From contig NZ_CABFVU010000001.1 of assembly GCF_902150045.1 (NCBI RefSeq), positions 682,001 to 746,000 on the forward strand: a stretch of DNA of 64,000 nucleotides, given 5' to 3'. Positions within the stretch are counted from its first letter, which is position 1; the number at the start of each line of letters is the position of its first letter. Shown here piece after piece: positions 26,764-36,251 of this stretch. This DNA is from Chitinophaga polysaccharea. GTDB lineage: Bacteria; Bacteroidota; Bacteroidia; Chitinophagales; Chitinophagaceae. The position numbers were made by a program, and so were the translations under genes. The notes below the pieces were generated by a model. The model was not told where the DNA came from. It saw only the letters and a program-made list of their open reading frames with translations, and made no database searches.

Positions 26764-29700
26764 ATGCAAAAAAAATGCTATTGGCCGCCCGATCGCCCGG
26801 GAAAACAGATGGGCCTAACCAAAATCTTTCTGGTAATGAGACTAACTGTCATTTTATTAGCAGCCGCCATTTTCCAGGCAAATGCCTCGGGACATGCACA
26901 AACCGTTACGCTATCGGGTAAAACTATACCTATCAAAAAAGTATTTACTGCCATTAAACAACAAACAGGCTATGTGATTTTCAGCAATACCAACACTATC
27001 AGCGACGCACAGAGCGTATCGCTTTCAGTACGCGATATGCCGCTGAAAGACTTGCTGGATATGGTATTGAAGGATCTTCCTGTTACTTACCTGATCAAAG
27101 ACAAAACAATTGTTTTGTCGCGCAAGGCGCCTCCTTCCGCCAATGTCCTGACTATTCCGGCGCCTCCAACCACCATCAGCGGGGTGATCCGGTCCACTAC
27201 CGGTGAACTGCTCCCGGGCGTTTCTGTCCGGATAAAGAACACGGTTACCGGAACGGTCACTTCTTCTGATGGGGCTTTTTACTTTACCCATCTCCCTGAA
27301 AACACCGTGCTCCTCATCACTATGCTGGGGTATGAAACGCTGGAAATCGGCGTGCGTAAAGGAACGAACGGCTACACCGCCTATACGGTGGATAAAGACC
27401 AGTCGAAGTCGTTACTGGTAACGGATGGCAATAACCTGGTGATGAATATCACGCTGCACAGGAAGGATATGGAGATAGGAGATGTGGTGATCACCGGTTA
27501 TATGAACGTGAACAAAGGCAACTACGTGGGTGCTGTTTATTCTGTGAAAGCAGATGATATAAAGATCGCCGGTGAAACCAGCATCGACCAGATGCTGCAG
27601 GGTGTGGTGCCGGGCATGTCGGTAATGGTGCAATCGGGCCAGGTGGGTTCCAGCCCTAAGATCCGCATCCGCGGCACTTCTACTATTCTTGGCAACCAGG
27701 AACCGGTTTGGGTGGTAGATGGTGTGATCCAGCGGGATCCTTTACCAATGCCCAATGGCAGCGGATCACTGGCAGGAGATATGACAGAGCTGCGCCTGAT
27801 CGCTTCCAATGCTATTTCCTGGCTGAATCCAAATGATATTGAAACCATCACGGTATTAAAAGACGCCTCGGCAACCGCCATCTATGGCTCACAGGCTGCC
27901 AACGGGGTAATTGTACTCACTACAAAAAAGCCTAAGCCCGGCCAGTTATCAGTTTCTTATAACTCCTCCTTCACCGTTGGCCAAAGGCCTTCCTATGGCG
28001 ACTTCGACCTGATGAATTCTCAGGAGCTGATGCAATTTTCAAAAGAAGTATACGAAGCACGCGACAGCTATACCTCCGATGTGCTGCCAATCGGTTATGC
28101 TAAATTGATCCAGCAGTTACAGCGGAAAGAGATTGATTACGCCACTTATACAGAAATGTACAGGAAACTGGAAACCCGCAATACGGATTGGTTTGGCCTG
28201 CTGTTCCGTAATCCGTTCAGTCAGAATCATAGCCTGAGCCTTTCCGGCGGTAATGAAAAGATCTCGAACAGAACTTCATTCAGCATGCAGCAGCAGAATG
28301 GTGAAGCCAAAGGCAATGACCTTACCTCTTTTGCGGCATCTTCCAATACGACGCTTCGTTTGGGAAAACGGCTCACCGTAAACCTGATGCTGAATGGAAG
28401 CAGGCGCGAAACAGATGGTTTTGCCTATGAAGTGGATCCGTTCTCTTATGCTTATAACACTGCCAGGACCATTCCTATGTACAATGATGATGGTTCGCTC
28501 TTCTACCACGAAAAAAGAGGAGAACCAAGCACCGTTTATCCCGGTAATACCAGTTACCTCTATAACATTCAGAATGAACTTAATAACACAGGCAACAAAA
28601 ATGTAACCACTAACCTGTCTACCACCGCCGATGTAAACCTCCAGATAACAAAGGATCTGCAGTACCAGGGCTTGTTATCTTATACACTTACAAATTCCGG
28701 TGTTAAATCGTACGCCACAGAATTATCTTACTATATCACCCAAACAAGAGGATATGAGTTTGGCAGCGTATTGTCGAACTCCCCACAGGAGCTCGCCAGC
28801 CGCCTGCCTTTCGGAGGACTGGTGCAATTGCAGAATGCCAATAACAACGGGTATACCTGGCGAAACAGCCTGGTGTACAGCCGGTTATTGGGAAAAGTTC
28901 ACAATGTGACGCTCCAGGGAGGTATTGAAGCAAGATCCGCTCTGACCCAGGGTAACACCGATACCCGTTATGGTTATCTCCGTTACCGCGGTGAAAGCTA
29001 TGCACCTGTTCCCACCATGCCGGCAATGAACTCTGTAGCCAAAGATAACCTGTATGATCTCATGCGTACCAATTCGGGGATCGTTAATCAGAAAAGTAAT
29101 TATCTGAGTGAATACTTTTCTGCAGTGTATGGTTTTGATCAACGCTTTGTATTCAATTTCAACGCGAGACTGGATGCCTCCAACCGATTCGGACAAGATA
29201 AAAACAAGCGATTCCAGCCAACCTGGTCGGTGGGTGGAAAATGGCGTGTTGCGAATGAAAAATTCATGACCGCCGCAAAATGGCTGAACGCCTTTGATGT
29301 ATCTGCCAGCTATGGTTACCAGGGAATGGCAGTGGAAGAAGTATCGCCCTACCTGATCGCTACCGACGGTGGACTTAGCAATATATTCAAACAGTATATC
29401 CTGAATATAAAATCTTTGCCTTACCCCGAACTGGGATGGGAAAAAACAAAAACATGGAACCTCGGGCTGGATATAGCCCTGTTCAACGGCCGTGTGAGCG
29501 CTACCGCCAACTGGTATAAGAAAAGCAGTAATATCCTCGCTTCCCGGCAGGTACCGGTGGAAAACGGAATGAATGCCGCTACTGTATTTGGCTCCCTGAT
29601 GGAAAACACCGGGTACGATCTTATTGTAAGCGTTACACCGGTGCGTACCAAAGATTTCATGTGGCAGTTTTCTGTAAATACAGGTCTTGCCAGGAATAAG

Positions 29701-30429
29701 CTGAAGCAAAATGAAAGGATCAACACCCTGGATGACTATCTGAACGGAACGGCTATTGTGAACGGACAGGCTTATTCCACCTTTTACTCCTATGCTTACG
29801 CAGGCTTAAACCATTTTAACGGTGTACCCACTTTCAAAAACCTGGATATTAAACCTACGGAGAATCCCCTCGATTACCTGGTAAAAACCGGTAAACTGGA
29901 ACCTGATTTTTCCGGTGGGTTCAATACCATGTTAAGGTATAAGAACATTTCAGTGAGTGCACAGTTTGCCATGGCTTTCGGCAATCAGAAACGCCTGCCG
30001 GTTTTCTATAACCCTTCCGGAGCGCCCACTCCCGAGCAAAACGCTCCAAGGATCCTGAACGACCGCTGGAAACAGCCAGGTGATGAATTACATACCAATG
30101 TTCCGGCTGTTCCCCCTGGAAATCCACGCAGGATAGAGCTGACCATGCCTACACCAAATCTGTTCATAGCAACACCATACCAGCTGTATAATCAATCAGA
30201 TTACATGGTGGCAGATGCAGATTTTATCCGCTGCCGGCAGATTGCAGTGAACTATGAATTTACACAGGCATTGTTGAAAAAGGTACATATCAAACGCCTG
30301 AGCACATCGCTCAGCATGACCAACCCGTTCCTGCTGACTTTTGATGATGCATGGAGAGGTTACGATCCTGAAACAAACGGATGGCCTGCACGCAGAACGG
30401 CGTCATTATCTTTTAATATGACTTTCTAA
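26764..30429 (+). CDS. STN-domain SusC/RagA-family TonB-dependent transducer-transporter
   Basis: A 1221-residue outer-membrane protein. After the signal peptide (membrane stretch RLTVILLAAAIFQANASGHA) comes an STN domain (about residues 45-120, with KKVFTAIKQQTGYVIFSNT and MPLKDLLDMVLKDLPVTYL). A carboxypeptidase-regulatory-like domain follows (about 138-225), then the plug (GDVVITGYMNVNKGNYVGAV, LKDASATAIYGSQAANGVIV) and a C-terminal barrel ending RRTASLSFNMTF. The STN domain contacts FecR in the periplasm, so this protein both imports and signals. The ATG at 26764 was chosen over a TTG at 26755. The substrate is unknown, and no glycosidase is nearby. Confidence 0.94.
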   Translation: MQKKCYWPPDRPGKQMGLTKIFLVMRLTVILLAAAIFQANASGHAQTVTLSGKTIPIKKVFTAIKQQTGYVIFSNTNTISDAQSVSLSVRDMPLKDLLDMVLKDLPVTYLIKDKTIVLSRKAPPSANVLTIPAPPTTISGVIRSTTGELLPGVSVRIKNTVTGTVTSSDGAFYFTHLPENTVLLITMLGYETLEIGVRKGTNGYTAYTVDKDQSKSLLVTDGNNLVMNITLHRKDMEIGDVVITGYMNVNKGNYVGAVYSVKADDIKIAGETSIDQMLQGVVPGMSVMVQSGQVGSSPKIRIRGTSTILGNQEPVWVVDGVIQRDPLPMPNGSGSLAGDMTELRLIASNAISWLNPNDIETITVLKDASATAIYGSQAANGVIVLTTKKPKPGQLSVSYNSSFTVGQRPSYGDFDLMNSQELMQFSKEVYEARDSYTSDVLPIGYAKLIQQLQRKEIDYATYTEMYRKLETRNTDWFGLLFRNPFSQNHSLSLSGGNEKISNRTSFSMQQQNGEAKGNDLTSFAASSNTTLRLGKRLTVNLMLNGSRRETDGFAYEVDPFSYAYNTARTIPMYNDDGSLFYHEKRGEPSTVYPGNTSYLYNIQNELNNTGNKNVTTNLSTTADVNLQITKDLQYQGLLSYTLTNSGVKSYATELSYYITQTRGYEFGSVLSNSPQELASRLPFGGLVQLQNANNNGYTWRNSLVYSRLLGKVHNVTLQGGIEARSALTQGNTDTRYGYLRYRGESYAPVPTMPAMNSVAKDNLYDLMRTNSGIVNQKSNYLSEYFSAVYGFDQRFVFNFNARLDASNRFGQDKNKRFQPTWSVGGKWRVANEKFMTAAKWLNAFDVSASYGYQGMAVEEVSPYLIATDGGLSNIFKQYILNIKSLPYPELGWEKTKTWNLGLDIALFNGRVSATANWYKKSSNILASRQVPVENGMNAATVFGSLMENTGYDLIVSVTPVRTKDFMWQFSVNTGLARNKLKQNERINTLDDYLNGTAIVNGQAYSTFYSYAYAGLNHFNGVPTFKNLDIKPTENPLDYLVKTGKLEPDFSGGFNTMLRYKNISVSAQFAMAFGNQKRLPVFYNPSGAPTPEQNAPRILNDRWKQPGDELHTNVPAVPPGNPRRIELTMPTPNLFIATPYQLYNQSDYMVADADFIRCRQIAVNYEFTQALLKKVHIKRLSTSLSMTNPFLLTFDDAWRGYDPETNGWPARRTASLSFNMTF

Positions 30430-30440
30430 TATTGAAGCGC

Positions 30441-31868
30441 ATGAAATATAAATTATTCTCTGTTCTCTCTGTATTTACGCTGTTGGTATTCAGCAGCTGT
30501 TCAAAATTCCTTGAAGAACAGTCTCAAAGTGAAATAATTCCGAAAACAGCCGCCGATTTCAGGGAGTTACTGATGGGATCAGGTTACATAGGAAACGAAG
30601 ACCCTACCGATTTCGTTTCTTTCATGGATGACGATGTGGATTTTAATATTGAATGGGGAATTGGCACTCCATATTCCATTGTAGGAACTCCCGGGGCTAA
30701 AACGGACTACCTCTACTATACCTGGCAACCAACACTGGCTGACAGGAACGGCCTGGGAGATCTTATCAGCACAGATCCCGCCAACACCGCCTACTATACT
30801 TTTTATGAGCTGATAAAAGGGTGCAATGCCGTACTGGATAATATCAATGCTGCTATTGGCAGCCGGCAGGAAAAAGACAGGGTAAGAGCGGAAGCACTTG
30901 CCGTTCGCGCCTTCTATTACTTCCGGCTGGTTAATCTTTATGGCGAGCCTTACAACAGTAATCCGCAATCTCTTGCTGTACCTTTAAAACTGACCTCGGA
31001 TATTTCTGCGGAATATATGCCGCAGGCCACCGTTGCTAAAGTATATGAGCAAATTGTAAACGACCTGAAAGAGGCATCCACCCTGATGGATCCACTGCCT
31101 ATTGCACGCAGGGATTTCCACATCAATCAGCCGGCCATTCATATCCTTTTATCAAGGGTATACCTCTATATGGAAAAGTGGGAGGAATGTGTAACAGAAG
31201 CCAATAAAGTATTTGAACAGGCAGGTGTACTGATGAACATGACCGGGATCACCTCCGGCAACTGGCTCACCTACACCAACCCTGAAGTTGAATGGATGTT
31301 TGGCGGCAGATCACAGGCAGGCGATCAAAACAGCTATATTCCGTCTGCCGAATTCCGGTCAATTTTTGACCAGGATAATGATGTACGCTTCAAATACGGT
31401 ATCTCCAATTCAAATGGCACTCCCCTCATCAATAAATATACAAACGTGAACGGAGAGCTGGTTCAATGCCTTCGTACCGGAGAAGCACTGCTGAACAGGG
31501 TGGAGGCTAATGTGCAACTGGGCAAACTGCCGGCTGCCATGAAAGACCTGAACGACCTGCGGCGCACCCGTATCATTGGTTATACAGATGAAAGTATTGG
31601 CAACAAAGACGCACTGCTTGCAGCAGTACGCCTGGAACGCCGCAAAGAATTTTTCCTGGAAGGATTCCGTTGGTTTGATCTCCGGCGCTACGGCATGCCT
31701 GCCATCACACACCGGTATCAGCATGAACTGGGTGAAGCAATTCTCCACTACACGCTGAAAGAAAAAGATCCGATGTATACACTGCCTTTTCCTACCAGTT
31801 TGCTCGAGAGAAATCCCGCGCTGAAACAAAATCCATCCGCTACTATGCCGGACAGGATCGGGCAGTAA
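30441..31868 (+). CDS. SusD/RagB-family surface lipoprotein
   Basis: A 475-residue lipoprotein, with the signal peptide and lipobox in VFTLLVFSSC and a mature start SKFLEEQSQSEIIP. The helical core (AEALAVRAFYYFRLVNLYGEP near residue 150) and the C-terminal RLERRKEFFLEGFRWFDLRRYG are SusD hallmarks. It pairs with the STN-type SusC encoded 11 nt upstream. The ATG at 30441 was chosen over a TTG at 30432. The following lipoprotein gene starts right at this stop codon, so the three are one operon. Confidence 0.93.
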   Translation: MKYKLFSVLSVFTLLVFSSCSKFLEEQSQSEIIPKTAADFRELLMGSGYIGNEDPTDFVSFMDDDVDFNIEWGIGTPYSIVGTPGAKTDYLYYTWQPTLADRNGLGDLISTDPANTAYYTFYELIKGCNAVLDNINAAIGSRQEKDRVRAEALAVRAFYYFRLVNLYGEPYNSNPQSLAVPLKLTSDISAEYMPQATVAKVYEQIVNDLKEASTLMDPLPIARRDFHINQPAIHILLSRVYLYMEKWEECVTEANKVFEQAGVLMNMTGITSGNWLTYTNPEVEWMFGGRSQAGDQNSYIPSAEFRSIFDQDNDVRFKYGISNSNGTPLINKYTNVNGELVQCLRTGEALLNRVEANVQLGKLPAAMKDLNDLRRTRIIGYTDESIGNKDALLAAVRLERRKEFFLEGFRWFDLRRYGMPAITHRYQHELGEAILHYTLKEKDPMYTLPFPTSLLERNPALKQNPSATMPDRIGQ

Positions 31869-31895
31869 ATGTTAAACAAGCAATACCATTATCAC

Positions 31896-32825
31896 ATGAA
31901 GCATATATTTCTTATTGGCTGCATCTCCAGTATATTATTATTCTCCTGCGCGAAGGATCATAAAATAGGTCCTCTTACGCCAATAGCGCCAGACTATGTT
32001 TTGCCGCAGGGAAATGCACCTAAAGAGGCGAATGATAAAATCCAGCAACTCTACGACAATTATGGATCATATTTCCTTTATGTGTTTACACAAAAGGATT
32101 TTGAATGGATGCAATCCGCCGGGGGCAGCGCCTCAAGGATTGATACAGCCGTATTGGGCGATCCCGCTTATACAGGTGATATGCTCAATTTCCTGGACGA
32201 CATCTGGTTAAAATTCCTGCCGGAAGACTTTAAGAAAGAACAGGGAATACCCTACCGTGTACTGATGGCCGATACCATCAAACAATACAGGACCGGTTAT
32301 CCCCCGGGCAGGGAATATCTTTACTTCGATTTCAAAATAGTGGGAAAATCCATTACGTTCGCCGGCATGAACGCATCCCTGCGTACTATGACACCCGCAC
32401 AAAAGGTGGAGAAAAAGAATACTCTCACAGCTGCTATCTGGAATTATTATATCAGTAATAATATCCTTGATATCCCTGCAGAGTTCTACACCATCAGCAA
32501 TTACACCAACGCCGCTCCCGCAACTCCGATCAATGCAGCCAACCCTGCCAACGTAGCGGCTTACCGGGAGAAAGGCTTTCTGCCATCTTCCTATAACGCA
32601 GTGTCCGGCGCACCTTTTGAATGGCATAACGGTACCTATTCCTGGGCCACTGCCAAATCAAATGATATCAACTCCTTTATCCTGAACATCACGCAAAGGA
32701 CAGATGCACAGATAGCGCCTTATCTCACTTACCCGCTGATCAAAGAAAAGTTTGATATCCTGGTTAACTATTATAAAACAAAATATCGTATAGACGTTCG
32801 CGCTATTGCCAACGCCACCTATTAA
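31896..32825 (+). CDS. Surface lipoprotein resembling SusCD-linked zinc metallohydrolases, but without HExxH
   Basis: A 309-residue lipoprotein (lipobox in SSILLFSC; an upstream in-frame ATG at 31869 directly after the SusD stop is also possible). The general layout resembles the substrate-import-associated zinc metallohydrolase lipoproteins often found third in SusCD operons. It has a YFLYVFTQKDFEWMQ segment, a long central domain, and an ending KFDILVNYYKTKYRIDVRAI. No HExxH motif is present anywhere; the place where it would be expected (about residues 175-215) reads IWNYYISNNILDIPAEFYT. It is therefore either a non-catalytic relative that binds substrate or an unrelated protein of similar size. 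Family link is tentative. Confidence 0.55.
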   Translation: MKHIFLIGCISSILLFSCAKDHKIGPLTPIAPDYVLPQGNAPKEANDKIQQLYDNYGSYFLYVFTQKDFEWMQSAGGSASRIDTAVLGDPAYTGDMLNFLDDIWLKFLPEDFKKEQGIPYRVLMADTIKQYRTGYPPGREYLYFDFKIVGKSITFAGMNASLRTMTPAQKVEKKNTLTAAIWNYYISNNILDIPAEFYTISNYTNAAPATPINAANPANVAAYREKGFLPSSYNAVSGAPFEWHNGTYSWATAKSNDINSFILNITQRTDAQIAPYLTYPLIKEKFDILVNYYKTKYRIDVRAIANATY

Positions 32826-32841
32826 TCCTTTACCCGTGACC

Positions 32842-32869
32842 GTTTCCCGGGGATCAAATCCCGGGAAAC
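32842..32869 (+). other. GC-rich hairpin without T run
   Basis: A perfect 10-bp stem (32842-32851 with 32860-32869) lies just after the lipoprotein gene. No T run follows, so it is more likely an mRNA-stability or partial-termination element separating the surface genes from the ABC transporter genes than a full terminator. Confidence 0.6.
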
Positions 32870-32969
32870 ATCACATCAGCAGTCATCTTCATAACATTTT
32901 ATTAATAACAAAGCATCGTGTAAGCAACACCTTGCACCGCTATTTTATTTATTAAACAATCCGTAATGA

Positions 32970-33899
32970 ATGGAAAACGCCATTGTAAAAGTTGAAAACT
33001 TATCTCATCGCTATAACTCACAGTGGGCGGTCAGAGATATAAATTTTGAGATCCATAGCCAGGGAGTTGTTGGCCTGCTGGGATCCAACGGAGCCGGTAA
33101 ATCCACTACCATGAACATCATTTGTGGAGTGCTGAAACAAACAAAAGGCGATGTGCTGGTTAACGGGGTTAATTTGAAAGATGATCCTGTGGCAGCCAAA
33201 AGGAATATCGGCTTTATGCCCCAAAAGCTTCCGCTGTACCAGGATTTCACCGTGGAAGAATACCTGACGTATTGCGCCGACCTCAGGATGGTGGAGAAAA
33301 CGCAGGTGAAAAAATCAGTACAGCAGGCGCTGGAAAGATGTGGGGTAGCCCATTTCAGGGAACGGCTGCTAAGGAACCTCTCCGGCGGTTACCAGCAACG
33401 TGTAGGCATCGCGCAGGCTATTGTGCATAACCCAAGGTTTGTAGTGCTCGATGAACCTACCAACGGCCTCGATCCCAACCAGATCGTGGAAGTAAGGAAC
33501 CTCATCAAGGAAATTGCGAAAGACCGCTCCGTATTGCTTTCCACGCATATCCTCACGGAAGTGCAGGCCACCTGTAAGGAGATCAAAATGATAGAAGAAG
33601 GCCAGATGGTTTTCTCCGGCACCATTGAGATGTTCGACAATTACATTGAGCCCAATACACTGGTCATATCCCTGGATATGCCTCCTGCCCATGATGAGCT
33701 GCTTAAACTGGAAGGCATCAGATCCATAGAACAGGTAGCACCCACCCGTTTCAGGCTGGGATACGACGGCGAGAAGAAGACCGTGCAGCAACTGGCGGAA
33801 ATAAGCGTGGGCAAAGGCTGGGGACTGATGGAACTGATCATTGAAAAGAGCTCGCTGGATGCGGTATTTGCGAGGTTGTCGAAAAAAAACAACAAATAA
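32970..33899 (+). CDS. ABC transporter ATPase, GldA/CcmA-like
   Basis: A 309-residue ATPase. Walker A is GSNGAGKSTTMN near residue 39, the ABC signature is NLSGGYQQRVGIAQAIVHNP near residue 137, and Walker B is VVLDEPTNGLDPNQ near residue 160. The H-loop is STHILTEVQ. A C-terminal extension of about 90 residues is typical of ABC-2 exporters such as GldA. It pairs with the fused permease encoded 22 nt downstream. The complex probably exports or mechanically couples something, as in gliding-type ABC systems. The substrate is unknown. The gene belongs to the SusCD-to-M16 locus. Confidence 0.9.
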   Translation: MENAIVKVENLSHRYNSQWAVRDINFEIHSQGVVGLLGSNGAGKSTTMNIICGVLKQTKGDVLVNGVNLKDDPVAAKRNIGFMPQKLPLYQDFTVEEYLTYCADLRMVEKTQVKKSVQQALERCGVAHFRERLLRNLSGGYQQRVGIAQAIVHNPRFVVLDEPTNGLDPNQIVEVRNLIKEIAKDRSVLLSTHILTEVQATCKEIKMIEEGQMVFSGTIEMFDNYIEPNTLVISLDMPPAHDELLKLEGIRSIEQVAPTRFRLGYDGEKKTVQQLAEISVGKGWGLMELIIEKSSLDAVFARLSKKNNK

Positions 33900-33921
33900 A
33901 AAGCTGATAAAAAAATATTAA

Positions 33922-36237
33922 ATGAGACGAGTTTTCAAGATCGCTAAAGCAGAGTTATTCACCTTGTTTTATTCACCGATCGCCTGGATGATCCTTATCG
34001 TATTTACCTTCCAGACAGGGATGGCTTTTGCAGAGCACCTGCAGGAAATACTGCGGGCGCAGCGCATCGGCTTTGGCAATAGTTTCGTTACTGCCAATAT
34101 CTTTTCCGGGCAACTCGGTTTGCTGGTAACTGTGCAGAATTACCTGTACCTCTATATGCCATTGCTCACCATGGGGCTGATGAGCCGGGAACTGAGCAGC
34201 GGCTCTATTAAATTACTGTATTCTTCCCCGGTTACTTCTTCCCAGATCATCCGTGGTAAGTTCCTTGCCATGATGCTCTACAGCTTACTGCTGATGGGCG
34301 TGCTGCTCATCTATACATTGATAGGCGTATGCACGGTAGATCATTTCGATCTTCCATCCGTATGCTCCGGTTTACTGTCCATCTACCTGCTGATGTGCGC
34401 CTACTCTGCCATCGGGCTGTTTATGTCCAGCCTTACCTCCTACCAGGTAGTAGCAGCCCTGGGCACGCTCGTATTGCTGGCCAGCCTCAGCTACATGAAC
34501 AGGGTATGGCAGGATATCAGCTTTGTGCGGGACATTACTTACTGGCTCTCTATTTCAGGCCGCTGTAATGAAATGATCATGGGCCTTATCTGCAGTGAAG
34601 ACGTACTATACTTCATTATTGTGGTATGCATGTTCCTCACCCTCAGCGTGCTGAAGCTCCAGGCCAACCGCACCCATGCCTCTTTCTCCAGCGTGTGGGG
34701 AAAATACAGCCTGGTAGTGCTTTCTGCTATGGCGCTGGGATACGCCACTTCAAGACCGGTACTGATGGCTTACTATGATACCACCGAAACAAAACGGAAT
34801 ACCCTTACACCCAACAGCCAGGCTATTATGGCCAAACTCGACGGCGGTATGACGATCACCACTTATGTGAACCTGCTCGACAGGGAATATTATATTGGTA
34901 TGCCCGACCAGGTAAATGAAGACAAACAACGCCTGAAACAATACATCCGCTTTAAACCGGAAATAAAACTGAAATACGTTTATTATTACGACGAACCCAG
35001 TAACAACCCGCGGCTCAAATTTCTCTATAAAAATATGAGTCTCGCTGAACAGGCCAAGAAAGAAGCCGATATCAAAGACCTGGATTTTGATTTATTCCTC
35101 TCTCCGGAAGAAATTAAAAAGGAACAGGTAAAAAAGAAGATCAATCTCACTGATGAAGGCAACACCTTTGTACGCCTCGTGGAAAGAGAGAACGGGCAAA
35201 AAGCTTTCCTGAGAATTTATGACGACATGATGAAATTCCCGGATGAAGCTGAAATTTCCGCGGTTTTCAAACGCATGGTGATGAAACTTCCCCGCATCGG
35301 CTTCCTCGAAGGGCAAGGTGAAAGGAAAATAGAAGGCGACAGGATCCGTGACTATACGTTGTTCTCTTCCGTTAAAACATTCCGCTATGCACTTACCAAC
35401 CAGGGCTGCGACGTGGAAACACTGGACCTTTCCGGCGATAAACAGATCCCGAAAGAAGTAGACATCATCGTGATCTCCGATATGCAACAACTCATGGATT
35501 CCGTTGTGAAAAAGAAACTGGACGCATACATCGCCAACGGTGGCAACCTGGCAATTACGTTAAAACCAGGATCTGAAATAATGGAATCGTTCATTGCACA
35601 GTTTGGCGTTAAAACAATACCGGGCCAGCTGGTGCAACCCAAGCAGGATGTTGCTGCCAACGTAGTGATATGCCGGCCAACAGAAGCGTCCAAAAAAATT
35701 GCACCGATGTTCACCGATATGATCCAGCGGCATCTGTATGTAGGCATGGTGAAATCAGCAGGGCTTGTAATGGCTGAAAACAAAGGCTTCAAAGCCGTTC
35801 CCGTTCTGCAAACCGATACCATGAAAACATGGAATGAGCTGCAAACCATCGACTATGTAAACGACTCCGCTACCGTGGATGTTGCCAGCGGTGAGAAAGT
35901 AGACAGCTTTGTAACCGCGCTGGCCCTGTCAAGAAAAGTAGGTAACAAGGAACAACGTATCATGATCATCGGGGATGCGGACTGTATCAGCAACGGTGGT
36001 ATGAGACCACCCATAAGGATATACGGCGCTTCCAACTTTTCTTTGATCCCGGGTATGTTCCACTGGCTGTCGTACGCCACGGTACCTGTTGACGTAAGCC
36101 GCCCTGTTGGGTCAGACAACGAGATCTTCCTCACCAAGGAAAGCCTGAAAGTGGTGAGATACGGATTGATGGGTGTTATTCCGGGTATATTATTAATTGG
36201 AAGCACCATTTTACTCATCAGGAGAAGAAGAAAGTAA
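33922..36237 (+). CDS. Fused GldF-GldG-like ABC permease/auxiliary protein
   Basis: A 771-residue inner-membrane protein. Residues about 1-240 form an ABC-2 permease with six hydrophobic segments, including MGLMSRELSSGSIKLLYSSP, as in GldF. A further segment near 250-280 leads into a large periplasmic part (about 290-740) of the GldG/ABC-auxiliary type. That part has RNTLTPNSQAIMAKLDGGMT at its start and ADCISNGGMRPPIRIYGASN near residue 690. A final membrane helix precedes the basic tail RRRRK. In gliding Flavobacteria these are two proteins; here they are joined. With the upstream ATPase it would form a complete exporter. The role in this locus is unknown. Confidence 0.85.
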   Translation: MRRVFKIAKAELFTLFYSPIAWMILIVFTFQTGMAFAEHLQEILRAQRIGFGNSFVTANIFSGQLGLLVTVQNYLYLYMPLLTMGLMSRELSSGSIKLLYSSPVTSSQIIRGKFLAMMLYSLLLMGVLLIYTLIGVCTVDHFDLPSVCSGLLSIYLLMCAYSAIGLFMSSLTSYQVVAALGTLVLLASLSYMNRVWQDISFVRDITYWLSISGRCNEMIMGLICSEDVLYFIIVVCMFLTLSVLKLQANRTHASFSSVWGKYSLVVLSAMALGYATSRPVLMAYYDTTETKRNTLTPNSQAIMAKLDGGMTITTYVNLLDREYYIGMPDQVNEDKQRLKQYIRFKPEIKLKYVYYYDEPSNNPRLKFLYKNMSLAEQAKKEADIKDLDFDLFLSPEEIKKEQVKKKINLTDEGNTFVRLVERENGQKAFLRIYDDMMKFPDEAEISAVFKRMVMKLPRIGFLEGQGERKIEGDRIRDYTLFSSVKTFRYALTNQGCDVETLDLSGDKQIPKEVDIIVISDMQQLMDSVVKKKLDAYIANGGNLAITLKPGSEIMESFIAQFGVKTIPGQLVQPKQDVAANVVICRPTEASKKIAPMFTDMIQRHLYVGMVKSAGLVMAENKGFKAVPVLQTDTMKTWNELQTIDYVNDSATVDVASGEKVDSFVTALALSRKVGNKEQRIMIIGDADCISNGGMRPPIRIYGASNFSLIPGMFHWLSYATVPVDVSRPVGSDNEIFLTKESLKVVRYGLMGVIPGILLIGSTILLIRRRRK

Positions 36238-36251
36238 AACAGATAGCTGGT

